Of a DNA stretch of 5,753 bases, positions 1-5,753 are shown piece by piece. How positions within the stretch are numbered: the stretch's first letter is position 1; the number at the start of each line of letters is the position of its first letter. A program made the translations under genes and the position numbers. The notes under the pieces are model-generated. The model did not search any database. It was not told where the DNA came from and saw only the letters and a program-made list of their open reading frames with translations. The stretch is from Desulfobulbaceae bacterium (GTDB taxonomy: Bacteria > Desulfobacterota > Desulfobulbia > Desulfobulbales > Desulfocapsaceae): the NCBI GenBank assembly GCA_003509305.1, contig DOMU01000173.1:664-6416 (forward strand), read 5' to 3'.

Positions 1-317
1 TGCCACACAATGGCGTTGTAAACGGGCCGCCCGGTGGCTTTGTCCCACATCACGGTGGTCTCGCGCTGGTTGGTGATACCGATGGCGGCGATCTCTTCGG
101 CGCTGATGCCGCACTCGGCCAGGGCCTCAGTCATGGTTGAACTCTGCGTCGCCCATATCTGCATGGGGTCATGCTCCACCCAGCCCGGATACGGGTAAAT
201 CTGCGGGAATTCCCGCTGCGAGACCTTGACGATGCGGGCGTTTTTATCCAGCACCACGGTGCGGGAGCTGGTGGTTCCCTGGTCCAGGGCAACGACGTAT
301 TTTTTTTCTTCCGCCAT
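1..317 (-). CDS. glpK: Glycerol kinase, N-terminal part (cut by the left edge)
   Basis: Cytoplasmic enzyme of the FGGY sugar-kinase family that phosphorylates glycerol with ATP to sn-glycerol-3-phosphate, trapping it in the cell. Reading the minus strand from 317 gives 105 complete codons. The phosphate-binding motif DQGTTSSR lies at residues 12-19. GITNQRET follows near residues 80-87; its R85 and E86 match the glycerol-binding R83 and E84 of the E. coli enzyme, and W105 falls where E. coli has W103. The segment [12 protein letters not shown] is also typical of GlpK rather than of other FGGY kinases. The ATG at 317-315 is preceded by AAGGAG (325-330) at 7 bases, so the start is firm. It lies downstream of glpF on the same strand, as in the E. 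coli glpFK operon. The C-terminal domain and the allosteric sites are outside the window, so intactness cannot be judged. Confidence 0.96.
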   Translation of the reverse strand, partial: MAEEKKYVVALDQGTTSSRTVVLDKNARIVKVSQREFPQIYPYPGWVEHDPMQIWATQSSTMTEALAECGISAEEIAAIGITNQRETTVMWDKATGRPVYNAIVW

Positions 318-324
318 AATTTTT

Positions 325-330
325 CTCCTT
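325..330 (-). promoter_or_regulatory. Ribosome binding site of glpK
   Basis: AAGGAG on the minus strand, 7 bases before the glpK ATG. It is a near-consensus Shine-Dalgarno sequence and fixes the start codon. It implies that glpK has its own strong translation initiation rather than coupling to glpF, whose stop is 127 bases upstream. Confidence 0.85.
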
Positions 331-400
331 GTGGAAATTGGCTGAGGAACCGACAAATGCATGCGGGATTGGCCGTGTTGTCTTGGCTATCGATATTTTT

Positions 401-426
401 TAAGGGTAATTCACGAACCGCCCTTA
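401..426 (-). repeat. Small inverted repeat in the glpF-glpK spacer
   Basis: TAAGGG (401-406) and CCCTTA (421-426) can pair as a 6-bp stem with a 14-base loop, between the glpF stop and the glpK start. In the direction of transcription (minus strand) the stem is followed by an A run, not a T run, so it does not look like an intrinsic terminator. It might act as an mRNA processing or stability hairpin between the two cistrons. The stem is short and could be chance. Confidence 0.25.
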
Positions 427-444
427 TGCTGAGAGTTCACCCGT

Positions 445-1215
445 TCACATTCTGCACGCGGGCAAATTCTCACCAATGCAGTGTTTATAGATAAAAGCTC
501 CGAAACAGGCGCCCAGCATTGGTGCGATCAGAGGGATGGCGAAATAGGGGATGGCGCGGCCACCGGTCATCACCGGGAGGTCCCAACCGGCGAGAAAGGC
601 AAAGAGCCGCGGGCCGAAGTCACGGGCCGGGTTCATGGCGAAGCCGGTCAGCGGGCCGAAGGAAGCGCCGATCACCGCCACGAGAATACCGATCAGAAGA
701 GGGGCCAGCGGGCCGCGCGGCACGCCGTTGCCATCATCGGTCAGGGCCATGATCAGGGCCATCAGCAGGGCGGTGATGACAAATTCGGTGGCAAAGGCCT
801 GTGTCAGGTTGATCGTGGCGTTGGGAAAGGTGCAGAAGACGCGCGCGGTTTGCAGCGTCTTGCCGGCATCGACGGTGGCGAAAAGATTGTAATACAGCAG
901 GTATACGAGGCAGGCGGCGCAGAACGCGCCCAGGGTCTGGGCAATGATGAAAGGGATGACTTTGCGGCCATCGAAGCAGGCGAAGCGCCACAAGGCCACG
1001 GTCACCGCCGGGTTGAGATGGCCGCCGGAGACGCCGGCGGTGAGGTAGACGCCTAAGGCCACCGCCATGCCCCAGATGATGCTGATTTCCCACTGGCCAT
1101 AACTGGCTCCCGCCAGCAGCAGCCCGGCGACGCAGCCCATGCCGAAAAAGAGAAACGTGAATGTGCCGATAAACTCCGCAATACATTCTCCCCTAAGCGA
1201 TTTCTGACAACTCAT
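445..1215 (-). CDS. glpF: Glycerol uptake facilitator (aquaglyceroporin, MIP family)
   Basis: Inner-membrane channel for glycerol, 256 residues. It has the MIP two-repeat layout with both NPA pore motifs: NPA at 68-70 (within GGHLNPAVT) and NPA at 195-197, followed by RD. The residues lining the E. coli GlpF selectivity filter are present (W48, F192, R198, matching W48, F200, R206), and the D after the second NPAR is typical of glycerol channels rather than water-only aquaporins. A long stretch around GNGVPRGPLAPLLIG (163-177) is nearly the same as I recall in E. coli GlpF. The loop after NLF (109-111) and the C-terminus are shorter than in the 281-residue E. coli protein. The reading frame stays open to 1341, but the ATG at 1215 has AGAGGAGG 10 bases upstream and gives the normal family N-terminus, so the 42 extra residues are rejected. 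glpK follows on the same strand. Confidence 0.95.
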   Translation of the reverse strand: MSCQKSLRGECIAEFIGTFTFLFFGMGCVAGLLLAGASYGQWEISIIWGMAVALGVYLTAGVSGGHLNPAVTVALWRFACFDGRKVIPFIIAQTLGAFCAACLVYLLYYNLFATVDAGKTLQTARVFCTFPNATINLTQAFATEFVITALLMALIMALTDDGNGVPRGPLAPLLIGILVAVIGASFGPLTGFAMNPARDFGPRLFAFLAGWDLPVMTGGRAIPYFAIPLIAPMLGACFGAFIYKHCIGENLPACRM

Positions 1216-1224
1216 GGCGTTTAG

Positions 1225-1232
1225 TCCTCCTC
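1225..1232 (-). promoter_or_regulatory. Ribosome binding site deciding the glpF start
   Basis: On the minus strand, AGAGGAGG lies about 10 bases before the ATG at 1215. This strong purine-rich site is the main reason to begin glpF there and not at the in-frame ATG at 1341, which would add a polar, arginine-rich tail unlike any MIP N-terminus. Confidence 0.75.
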
Positions 1233-1349
1233 TGAAGGATTGTCTGCGCTGCCGGAGGCAACAACCGGATGCTGCCGGCAACAGTCGATTTATCTCTTTT
1301 TCATCTCGTGAATGGGGTTTAACGGACTGCGACCGGTTCAACCTCCCTG

Positions 1350-1378
1350 TTGATTGCGTGACGCTGAAAAGGTATGCT
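1350..1378 (+). promoter_or_regulatory. Candidate sigma-70 promoter for the DUF2142 gene
   Basis: TTGATT (1350-1355) and TATGCT (1373-1378) are separated by exactly 17 bases, and each matches the consensus at 4 of 6 positions. A start near 1385 would leave a leader of about 175 bases before the ATG at 1562, and the palindrome at 1480-1493 would lie within that leader. The match is only moderate and such pairs occur by chance. Confidence 0.3.
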
Positions 1379-1479
1379 GCGCGGCATCTCAGACGTTTAC
1401 TTGTGGTGATATTCTGCCGTTTGTCGGACGAGCTGCCAGATCATAGCAAAAGGAAAAGGGCGATTCCAGGGACGAACCG

Positions 1480-1493
1480 GTAAAATATTTTAC
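1480..1493. promoter_or_regulatory. Perfect 14-base palindrome, candidate operator
   Basis: GTAAAATATTTTAC is its own reverse complement over all 14 bases and sits in a locally AT-rich patch of an otherwise GC-rich region, 68 bases before the start of the DUF2142 gene. This symmetry is what a dimeric helix-turn-helix repressor or activator would bind. The regulator is not identified, and the site could serve either divergent unit. It is too AT-rich and lacks a following T run, so a terminator is unlikely. Confidence 0.4.
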
Positions 1494-1551
1494 TTATAAA
1501 TCGAGGCAGGTTGATTCATCCCGCGCCGCACGATGTTTGCCATTGACACAC

Positions 1552-1556
1552 AGGAA
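1552..1556 (+). promoter_or_regulatory. Ribosome binding site of the DUF2142 gene
   Basis: AGGAA ends 5 bases before the ATG at 1562. It is a modest but well-placed Shine-Dalgarno sequence, and the protein starting there opens with a short charged tail and then a membrane segment, as expected for this gene. Confidence 0.6.
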
Positions 1557-1561
1557 CAACA

Positions 1562-3415
1562 ATGCTGAAAAGACACTGGTTTTTTGTCCCGCTTTGCCTC
1601 TTGGCCCTGACTTTGTATTACAGTTTAATCTACAACGTCGCCCATGTCGAACTGCGGCTGCATGCCGATCGCCCGAGCTGGTTCAAGATTTACTGGGCCA
1701 AGGCGGACACGCCGTTTTCAGAAAAAAATATGGTCAAGGTGCGGGTGACACCGGAACAGAAGGATTACAGTTTTTCCCTGACTAATCTGCGCGGCAAGGA
1801 ACGCCTGCGCGTCGATCCGGTGGAGTACGCCGGCGCCAGCCGCCTCGAATCTCTGACGATCAGCCAGATCGGGTTCGAGCCGATTGTCGTGAACAATCCG
1901 GAAAGTTTCGCCAAACTGCAACCTCTGGAACAGATCGCCACCCTCTCCGCCACCGATGAAGGTCTCAATATCGTTACCCGCGGCGGCGATGGCAATTTCC
2001 TGCTGCCGCTGACGCTGGAAAAGGCGCCGGTCGATGTCGGGCTGGAGTTGGCGCGGCTGGTGGCTTTGCTGTTTTTCCTTGGCTTGCTCTATTGGGGGAT
2101 GGCGCGCCTGGCGGGCAATCTCAACTATGTGCCGGTGGCGCTGCTGGCGGCTCTGACTCTCGTGGCCGCCATGTCGTGGATCAGTCAATACAACGTCCAT
2201 CCCGATGAATACGTCCACGCGGCCGCCTCGGATTACTATGCCAAACATTCAACGCCGCCACGCCTCGACGACCCGGCTATCGCTGACAGTTACAGCCCCT
2301 ATGGCGTCACGCGGCTGGCGAAAAACGAAATCTATTATTTGCTCAACGGTAAAATGATGCGGCTGGCCGAGATTTTTCATATCGACCACACCCAGTCGGC
2401 GCGGCTGTTGAACCTGTTGCTGTTTGCCGCCATTGCCCTGATTGCCTGCAAAAGCCAATCCAGCCGTTACCTGGCCGCGATTTTCCTTATTTCGCCGCAA
2501 ATCTGGTATATCTTTTCCTACTGCAATTCCGACGCCCTGGCCCTGTTCGCCGCCTTTCTCGGCGCCTGGATGCTGATTGAGCCGGAAAGCCCGCTGCACC
2601 GCTTTCTGCGTGATCAGCCCAGCCCAGCCTGGCTTTTACGAGGATTGGCCGTCGCCTGTGTGGCGGCGCTGCTCATCCAGAGCAAAGAAAACTACCTGGT
2701 CTTCTCCGTAGCCGCGCTGTTATTCCTCGCCATCGACATCCTTAAGGATTATCCACGGGAAATGTGTTTGCTCCTGGTAAAACGTCTGCTGGTGGTCGGC
2801 CTCATTGGCTGCGCGCCCCTGGCCGTCAAAAAATACCTCGACTACCAGGCCAACGACTGGAATTTCCCGGCCATGGTACAGACAATGCGGATGCAGAAGG
2901 CGGCGCCGGCCTTTCATCCCGATACGCCGGTGGAAAAACAGGCGCCGTTGCTTCACAAAAAAGATCGGGGGATCACGCTCCGCAATATTGTCGGCAAAGA
3001 GCGCTGGTGCGAAAGAACCTTCATGTGCTCTTTCGGCATGTACGGTTACCACACCATCGTCAGCGGTGACCGCTACTACAACTTCGTGCGCTGGACCGGA
3101 GTGGCGCTTTTGATTTATTTTTTCGGCAATATTCTCCTTCGTGGCACCTGGTATCATCGCAGCCATGCGGGCATCGCCGTTTTTCTGGCTATCGGATTGA
3201 TATTCGTCGCCATCTACCATTCCTGGACGCAGGATTTCCAGACGCAGGGCCGGTATCTGTTCCCGATTGTGCCGATGCTGGGCGTCGTTTACGCCCGCTG
3301 CCGTTTTGTTATCGAACCACGCGGCCTGGCTTTGGGCATCGCCGTGATGTTCATGCTCTCCTGCTTCTCTTTCATCACGGTGGCGCTGTCTCATATTCCC
3401 CGATACATTCTGTGA
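1562..3415 (+). CDS. DUF2142-family polytopic membrane protein (possible GT-C-like glycosyltransferase)
   Basis: A 617-residue inner-membrane protein. An N-terminal membrane anchor (about 6-24) is followed by a soluble, beta-rich segment of some 130 residues (about 27-157) that probably lies in the periplasm. Many hydrophobic segments follow (about 161-180, 188-206, 282-296, 303-319, 322-338, 358-372, 378-392, 402-420, 511-526, 535-551, 565-577, 588-609). Family hallmarks seen are PDEYVH at 214-219 after the second of these segments, the acidic and aromatic stretch to about 248, CNSDALALFAAF at 321-332, and QGRYLFPIVP at 562-571. These fit DUF2142, a family whose members often sit in surface-polysaccharide loci and resemble membrane glycosyltransferases that use lipid-linked sugars. 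The PDExxH acidic pair would be the first candidate for a catalytic site, which is inference. No donor or acceptor can be named. It lies 112 bases before the tolC-like gene on the same strand. Confidence 0.8.
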   Translation: MLKRHWFFVPLCLLALTLYYSLIYNVAHVELRLHADRPSWFKIYWAKADTPFSEKNMVKVRVTPEQKDYSFSLTNLRGKERLRVDPVEYAGASRLESLTISQIGFEPIVVNNPESFAKLQPLEQIATLSATDEGLNIVTRGGDGNFLLPLTLEKAPVDVGLELARLVALLFFLGLLYWGMARLAGNLNYVPVALLAALTLVAAMSWISQYNVHPDEYVHAAASDYYAKHSTPPRLDDPAIADSYSPYGVTRLAKNEIYYLLNGKMMRLAEIFHIDHTQSARLLNLLLFAAIALIACKSQSSRYLAAIFLISPQIWYIFSYCNSDALALFAAFLGAWMLIEPESPLHRFLRDQPSPAWLLRGLAVACVAALLIQSKENYLVFSVAALLFLAIDILKDYPREMCLLLVKRLLVVGLIGCAPLAVKKYLDYQANDWNFPAMVQTMRMQKAAPAFHPDTPVEKQAPLLHKKDRGITLRNIVGKERWCERTFMCSFGMYGYHTIVSGDRYYNFVRWTGVALLIYFFGNILLRGTWYHRSHAGIAVFLAIGLIFVAIYHSWTQDFQTQGRYLFPIVPMLGVVYARCRFVIEPRGLALGIAVMFMLSCFSFITVALSHIPRYIL

Positions 3416-3439
3416 TGAGACAGAAGTATCCACATATCC

Positions 3440-3509
3440 GCACCGGTTCGTGATGAGCCTGGCGAACCATGAACCGGTGCGTCATCCGACAAGCTCAGGA
3501 CGAACGGTG
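3440..3509. repeat. Two opposed copies of a REP-like palindromic intergenic repeat
   Basis: Copy 1 (about 3443-3475) contains GGTTCG (3445-3450) and CGAACC (3463-3468), which can pair. An outer perfect 10-bp stem joins GCACCGGTTC (3440-3449) to GAACCGGTGC (3471-3480). Copy 2 (about 3482-3507), read on the minus strand, is CCGTTCGTCCTGAGCTTGTC followed by GGATG. It aligns with copy 1 through the shared pattern CGTTCGT-3-GAGC-TG-CG. I recall sequences of this TTCGTNNTGAGC-type pattern as frequent dispersed intergenic repeats in many proteobacterial genomes. Neither hairpin is followed by a T run, so it is not a classical terminator, but it may affect mRNA stability or partial termination between the two genes. 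Confidence 0.75.
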
Positions 3510-3515
3510 AAAAGC

Positions 3516-3520
3516 AAGGA
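3516..3520 (+). promoter_or_regulatory. Ribosome binding site deciding the TolC-like start
   Basis: AAGGA ends 7 bases before the ATG at 3528. The upstream in-frame ATG at 3450 lies inside the palindromic repeat and would bury the signal peptide behind 26 polar residues, so the start at 3528 is preferred. Confidence 0.75.
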
Positions 3521-3527
3521 AGATGGC

Positions 3528-4910
3528 ATGAAACCGACAGCGTTTTTCCTGACCGCTCTGGCCTGTCTTTCTTTCAGTGTCGCGCCATTCGCTGGCGCCG
3601 CTAAGGCGGAGCTGCGTCTCAGCCTCGACGAGGCGATTCAGTACGCCCTGGCGCATAACCGTGACCTGGCCAAAGGCGAACTGAGCCTGAAGGGCGGCCA
3701 GTTGGCCGTCGATTCGGCGAAAAGCGCCTTTGATCTCAGGGTGATTCCCTCAACGCAACTGAGCGCCGATTCGTCTTCCGAGCGTACCTGGATGACGGGC
3801 GTGCGCGGCAGCAAAATGCTCGTGAACGGCATCAGCGCCTCAGTAAACCCGTCGATGGGCGAATGGGGCGGTACCCCCTACTCGATGGTCAGCGTCGGTC
3901 TCGATATGCCGCTGTTGCGCGGTCTCGGCCGGGAATACGCCATGGCCGGCGTCGATGCCAGCCTGTACGCCCTGCAATCGGCGCAACTGGCCTACTATGC
4001 CCAGCAGGTCTCTATTGTCTTGCGCACCGTGCAGTCGGTCTATGACATCGTCCAACGCCACGAGCAGATAAATTTACTGACCGGCCAGGAAAAGCTGGTC
4101 AAACATCACCTTGAAATAGTGAAGATAAAGGAGCGGGCTGGCCTCGCCGAGGCGATGGACGCCTACCGCGCCGAAATCCGCGTCAAGACTCTGGAAGATG
4201 ACGTAACCGTGCGCCGTCAGGAGTTGGCCGACGCTTTGGGTGAACTGAAAAAGCTCCTGGCGATTCCGCAGAAGGGCGTGGTGACGATCAGCGCGCCCCT
4301 TGATTACGCGCCCTTTGTTATCAAAAGCGATGAGGCCATGGCTATCGCCATGAAAAACCGCATTGACGTCTTGCAAAGCCAGCGGCAGGAAAAAGAAAGC
4401 GAGCGGCAACTGCGGCTGGCGAAAAACAATCTGCTGCCGCAGCTCAATCTGCAACTGAACTATAACCGATCCGGCAATAACCGGAGTTTCGATCTAGATC
4501 AGGAAACTTGGCTGGCGACCGTAACCAGCGATAACGACCTGTTCCGCACCGCCGAAAAAAACGCCTACCAGCAGCAACTGCTGCAATACCAGGGAATGAA
4601 GCTCGACCAGGAAACGTTGCGAGAAAATGTCAGCCAGGAGGTGCGCTCGGAAATCGGTAATATCGACAAACACCGGCAACGCATCGCCCTGCTTGAGGAG
4701 CAACTGCGCCAGACCCACGGCAAGATGCTTTTGGCCGAAAGTAAATTCCGCAACGGCATGGCCGATAATTTCGCCCTTCTGGAGGCGCAGGAACAGATGC
4801 AGCGGGCGCGCACCGAACTGTTCGCCGAGCGGATCGCCGCCATCGTCGGCCTGTATCGTTTTCGTTCCGTGCTGGGAACTTTGCTGGCGCGTGAGGACGG
4901 GGAGAGATGA
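3528..4910 (+). CDS. TolC-family outer-membrane efflux protein
   Basis: A 460-residue outer-membrane channel of the TolC/OEP family, which forms a trimeric beta-barrel with a long helical tunnel through the periplasm and joins an adaptor and an inner-membrane pump. A signal peptide is clear: MKP, a hydrophobic core (about 4-21) and a likely cut after AKA (25-27). The internal duplication of the family is visible as LSLDEAIQYALAHNRDL (31-47) and IKSDEAMAIAMKNRIDV (265-281). PLLRGLG (128-134) is a common beta-strand turn motif of the family. Long coiled helices cover about 140-246 and 342-448, with the typical KFRNGMADNFALLEAQ (406-421) near the end. Length is normal. The stop overlaps the next gene by four bases (ATGA), so the two are translationally coupled. 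Substrate cannot be inferred. Confidence 0.93.
   Translation: MKPTAFFLTALACLSFSVAPFAGAAKAELRLSLDEAIQYALAHNRDLAKGELSLKGGQLAVDSAKSAFDLRVIPSTQLSADSSSERTWMTGVRGSKMLVNGISASVNPSMGEWGGTPYSMVSVGLDMPLLRGLGREYAMAGVDASLYALQSAQLAYYAQQVSIVLRTVQSVYDIVQRHEQINLLTGQEKLVKHHLEIVKIKERAGLAEAMDAYRAEIRVKTLEDDVTVRRQELADALGELKKLLAIPQKGVVTISAPLDYAPFVIKSDEAMAIAMKNRIDVLQSQRQEKESERQLRLAKNNLLPQLNLQLNYNRSGNNRSFDLDQETWLATVTSDNDLFRTAEKNAYQQQLLQYQGMKLDQETLRENVSQEVRSEIGNIDKHRQRIALLEEQLRQTHGKMLLAESKFRNGMADNFALLEAQEQMQRARTELFAERIAAIVGLYRFRSVLGTLLAREDGER
4893..4904 (+). promoter_or_regulatory. Ribosome binding region of the adaptor gene
   Basis: GAGGA (4893-4897) lies 9 bases before the ATG at 4907, and a second purine run GGGGAG (4899-4904) is only 2 bases away. 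Both are inside the end of the TolC-like gene, as expected for a coupled start in an ATGA overlap. Confidence 0.6.
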
Positions 4911-5753
4911 AATTCCACGAACATGCGCGTGAAATGTTTCGCTCGCGGCAGCGTCTGATTGGCCTGGCCCTGATTGTCCTCATGGTGACGCTGGCGTTGT
5001 TTGTGCCGGGCCGTGACCCGGCGCCGGAAGAAACGATGCTGACCGCCAGAGTGGAGCGGCGCGACCTGCAGGTGCGGGTCGATGTGATTGGCGTTCTGGA
5101 CGCCGCCCAGTCCTACATGATCGCCTCGGAACTTGAAGGCAACGAAGGAAAAATCGTCTATCTGGTCGAGGATGGCGCCCGTGTCAATAAAGACGATGTA
5201 CTGATCCGGCTCGATCCGGCTCCCTTCCAGCGTCTCGTCGAACAGTACCGCGCCGAGGCCGAGGGTCTGCGCTCGGCGGTATGGGCGGCGGAGCAGGCCC
5301 TGTCTTACGAGAAAAATCAGGTGCGCCAAGAGATCGACAGCGCCGATTACCAGCTCAATGTCGCCAGGCTCGAACTGAAAAAGCTACAAGAAGGGGATGG
5401 GCCACTGCAAGCCTCACAGTTTGTTGAGGAAGAGCAGAAGGCAAAGATTGAGTTGCAGCGGCATCAAGACTACTTCCGCGATTTGCAGGCCCTGGCTAAA
5501 AATGGCTTCGACAACGCCTCGGAAATGGCGGCCACCAAAGAAAAACTCGACGCGGTGCGCAAACGCTACGAGGCGGCGGCCAGCCGGGCGAAAAATTTTC
5601 ATGATAACGTTTTTCCGGCCATGCTCGAGGCCGCACGCGCCAAGGAAGCCAACGCGGCGGTGGCGGTCGAGGGCGGCAAACAGGGCGGCATCTTTCGCAT
5701 CGCCCGCGCTGAGGCGGCTCTGGCTCAGGTCAAAAGTAAACTGACGGCGCAGG
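4907..5753 (+). CDS. HlyD/MacA-like membrane fusion protein (periplasmic adaptor), cut by the right edge
   Basis: Open reading frame of 282 complete codons running off the right end without a stop. The adaptor is anchored in the inner membrane and bridges an inner-membrane transporter to the TolC-like channel. It starts with a basic cytoplasmic tail and one membrane segment (about 16-33). A beta strand pair follows, TARVERRDLQVRVDVIGVLD (46-65), then the first half of a lipoyl/biotinyl-like domain, ELEGNEGKIVYLVEDGARV (75-93), ending in LIRLDPAPF (99-107). From about 108 to the edge it is nearly all charged helix, forming an unusually long predicted coiled-coil hairpin, with a probable turn near EGDGPLQ (162-168) or around 200-206. 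The second lipoyl half and the barrel are beyond the window. The ATG overlaps the stop of the TolC-like gene. Whether the partner pump is ABC, RND or MFS cannot be told. Confidence 0.9.
   Translation, partial: MKFHEHAREMFRSRQRLIGLALIVLMVTLALFVPGRDPAPEETMLTARVERRDLQVRVDVIGVLDAAQSYMIASELEGNEGKIVYLVEDGARVNKDDVLIRLDPAPFQRLVEQYRAEAEGLRSAVWAAEQALSYEKNQVRQEIDSADYQLNVARLELKKLQEGDGPLQASQFVEEEQKAKIELQRHQDYFRDLQALAKNGFDNASEMAATKEKLDAVRKRYEAAASRAKNFHDNVFPAMLEAARAKEANAAVAVEGGKQGGIFRIARAEAALAQVKSKLTAQ

Larger units (their letters stand above)
1216..1561. other. Divergent intergenic spacer between glpF and the DUF2142 gene
   Basis: These 346 bases separate two divergently transcribed units, so promoters for both must lie here or inside the genes. 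Both strands can be read as short open frames, but none shows a good ribosome site or recognisable protein, so I take it as non-coding. It holds the two ribosome sites, a candidate plus-strand promoter (1350-1378), a perfect AT-rich palindrome (1480-1493), and a small inverted repeat TGCCGG/CCGGCA (1250-1255 with 1275-1280) in the glpF leader. On the minus strand TATGAT (1440-1445) resembles a -10 box, but I find no convincing -35 at the right distance, so the glpFK promoter is not located. Confidence 0.6.

Noticed and set aside
481..1056. A long plus-strand open frame opposite glpF
   Set aside because: Its translation is low-complexity, rich in G, E, R and H, and it is antisense to an unmistakable glpF. 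It is a by-product of GC-rich codon use.
1216..1341. A 42-residue N-terminal extension of glpF in the same frame
   Set aside because: It is arginine-rich and polar, unlike MIP N-termini, and the ATG at 1215 has a strong ribosome site and gives the family's usual beginning.
1214..1483. A short plus-strand open frame in the divergent spacer
   Set aside because: No ribosome site, no recognisable protein, and it overlaps the glpF leader; more likely non-coding.
2720..3433. A minus-strand open frame of 237 residues opposite the DUF2142 gene
   Set aside because: The composition (many H, Q, D, R) is typical of antisense shadow frames, there is no recognisable domain, and the plus-strand gene has clear membrane segments and family motifs.
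3440..3480. Intrinsic terminator after the DUF2142 gene
   Set aside because: The 10-bp stem is strong, but the loop is long (21 bases) and no T run follows, so classical intrinsic termination is not supported.
3450..3527. A 26-residue N-terminal extension of the TolC-like protein
   Set aside because: It starts inside the palindromic repeat, has no good ribosome site, and would place polar residues in front of a clear signal peptide.
4565..5329. A minus-strand open frame of 254 residues across the TolC-adaptor junction
   Set aside because: It is antisense to two well-supported genes that overlap by four bases, and its translation shows no domain.

Overview
The window reads as a chromosomal fragment from a Gram-negative bacterium. 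It encodes outer-membrane (TolC-type) and periplasmic-adaptor (HlyD-type) export proteins, and its glycerol genes resemble proteobacterial GlpF and GlpK. Base composition is moderately GC-rich. I lean towards a proteobacterium in the broad sense, possibly a Desulfuromonadota/Geobacter-like organism, but the genus cannot be fixed from this sequence alone.

Layout. The left third (1-1215) lies on the minus strand and is a glycerol-uptake unit. glpF (glycerol facilitator, 445-1215) is followed, in its transcription direction, by glpK (glycerol kinase), whose first 105 codons are present before the left edge cuts it. GlpF lets glycerol diffuse in and GlpK traps it as glycerol-3-phosphate. A 346-base divergent spacer (1216-1561) separates this unit from the plus-strand genes. 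It holds the leaders of both units, a weak candidate sigma-70 promoter and a perfect 14-base AT-rich palindrome that could be an operator.

The right two thirds lie on the plus strand. A 617-residue multi-spanning membrane protein (1562-3415) has the hallmarks of the DUF2142 family. A 112-base spacer follows, carrying two opposed copies of a palindromic, REP-like intergenic repeat. Next comes a TolC-family outer-membrane efflux protein (3528-4910), whose stop overlaps the start of an HlyD/MacA-like membrane fusion protein (4907 to beyond the right edge). The last two are the outer-membrane and adaptor parts of a tripartite exporter. The inner-membrane pump is not in the window and probably lies just downstream. 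The exported substrate cannot be read from the sequence.

I see no tRNA, rRNA, CRISPR array, transposase or clear broken gene. The content is mostly of known families. The points most worth following up are the paired repeat, the palindrome, and the unknown role of the DUF2142 protein next to an exporter.
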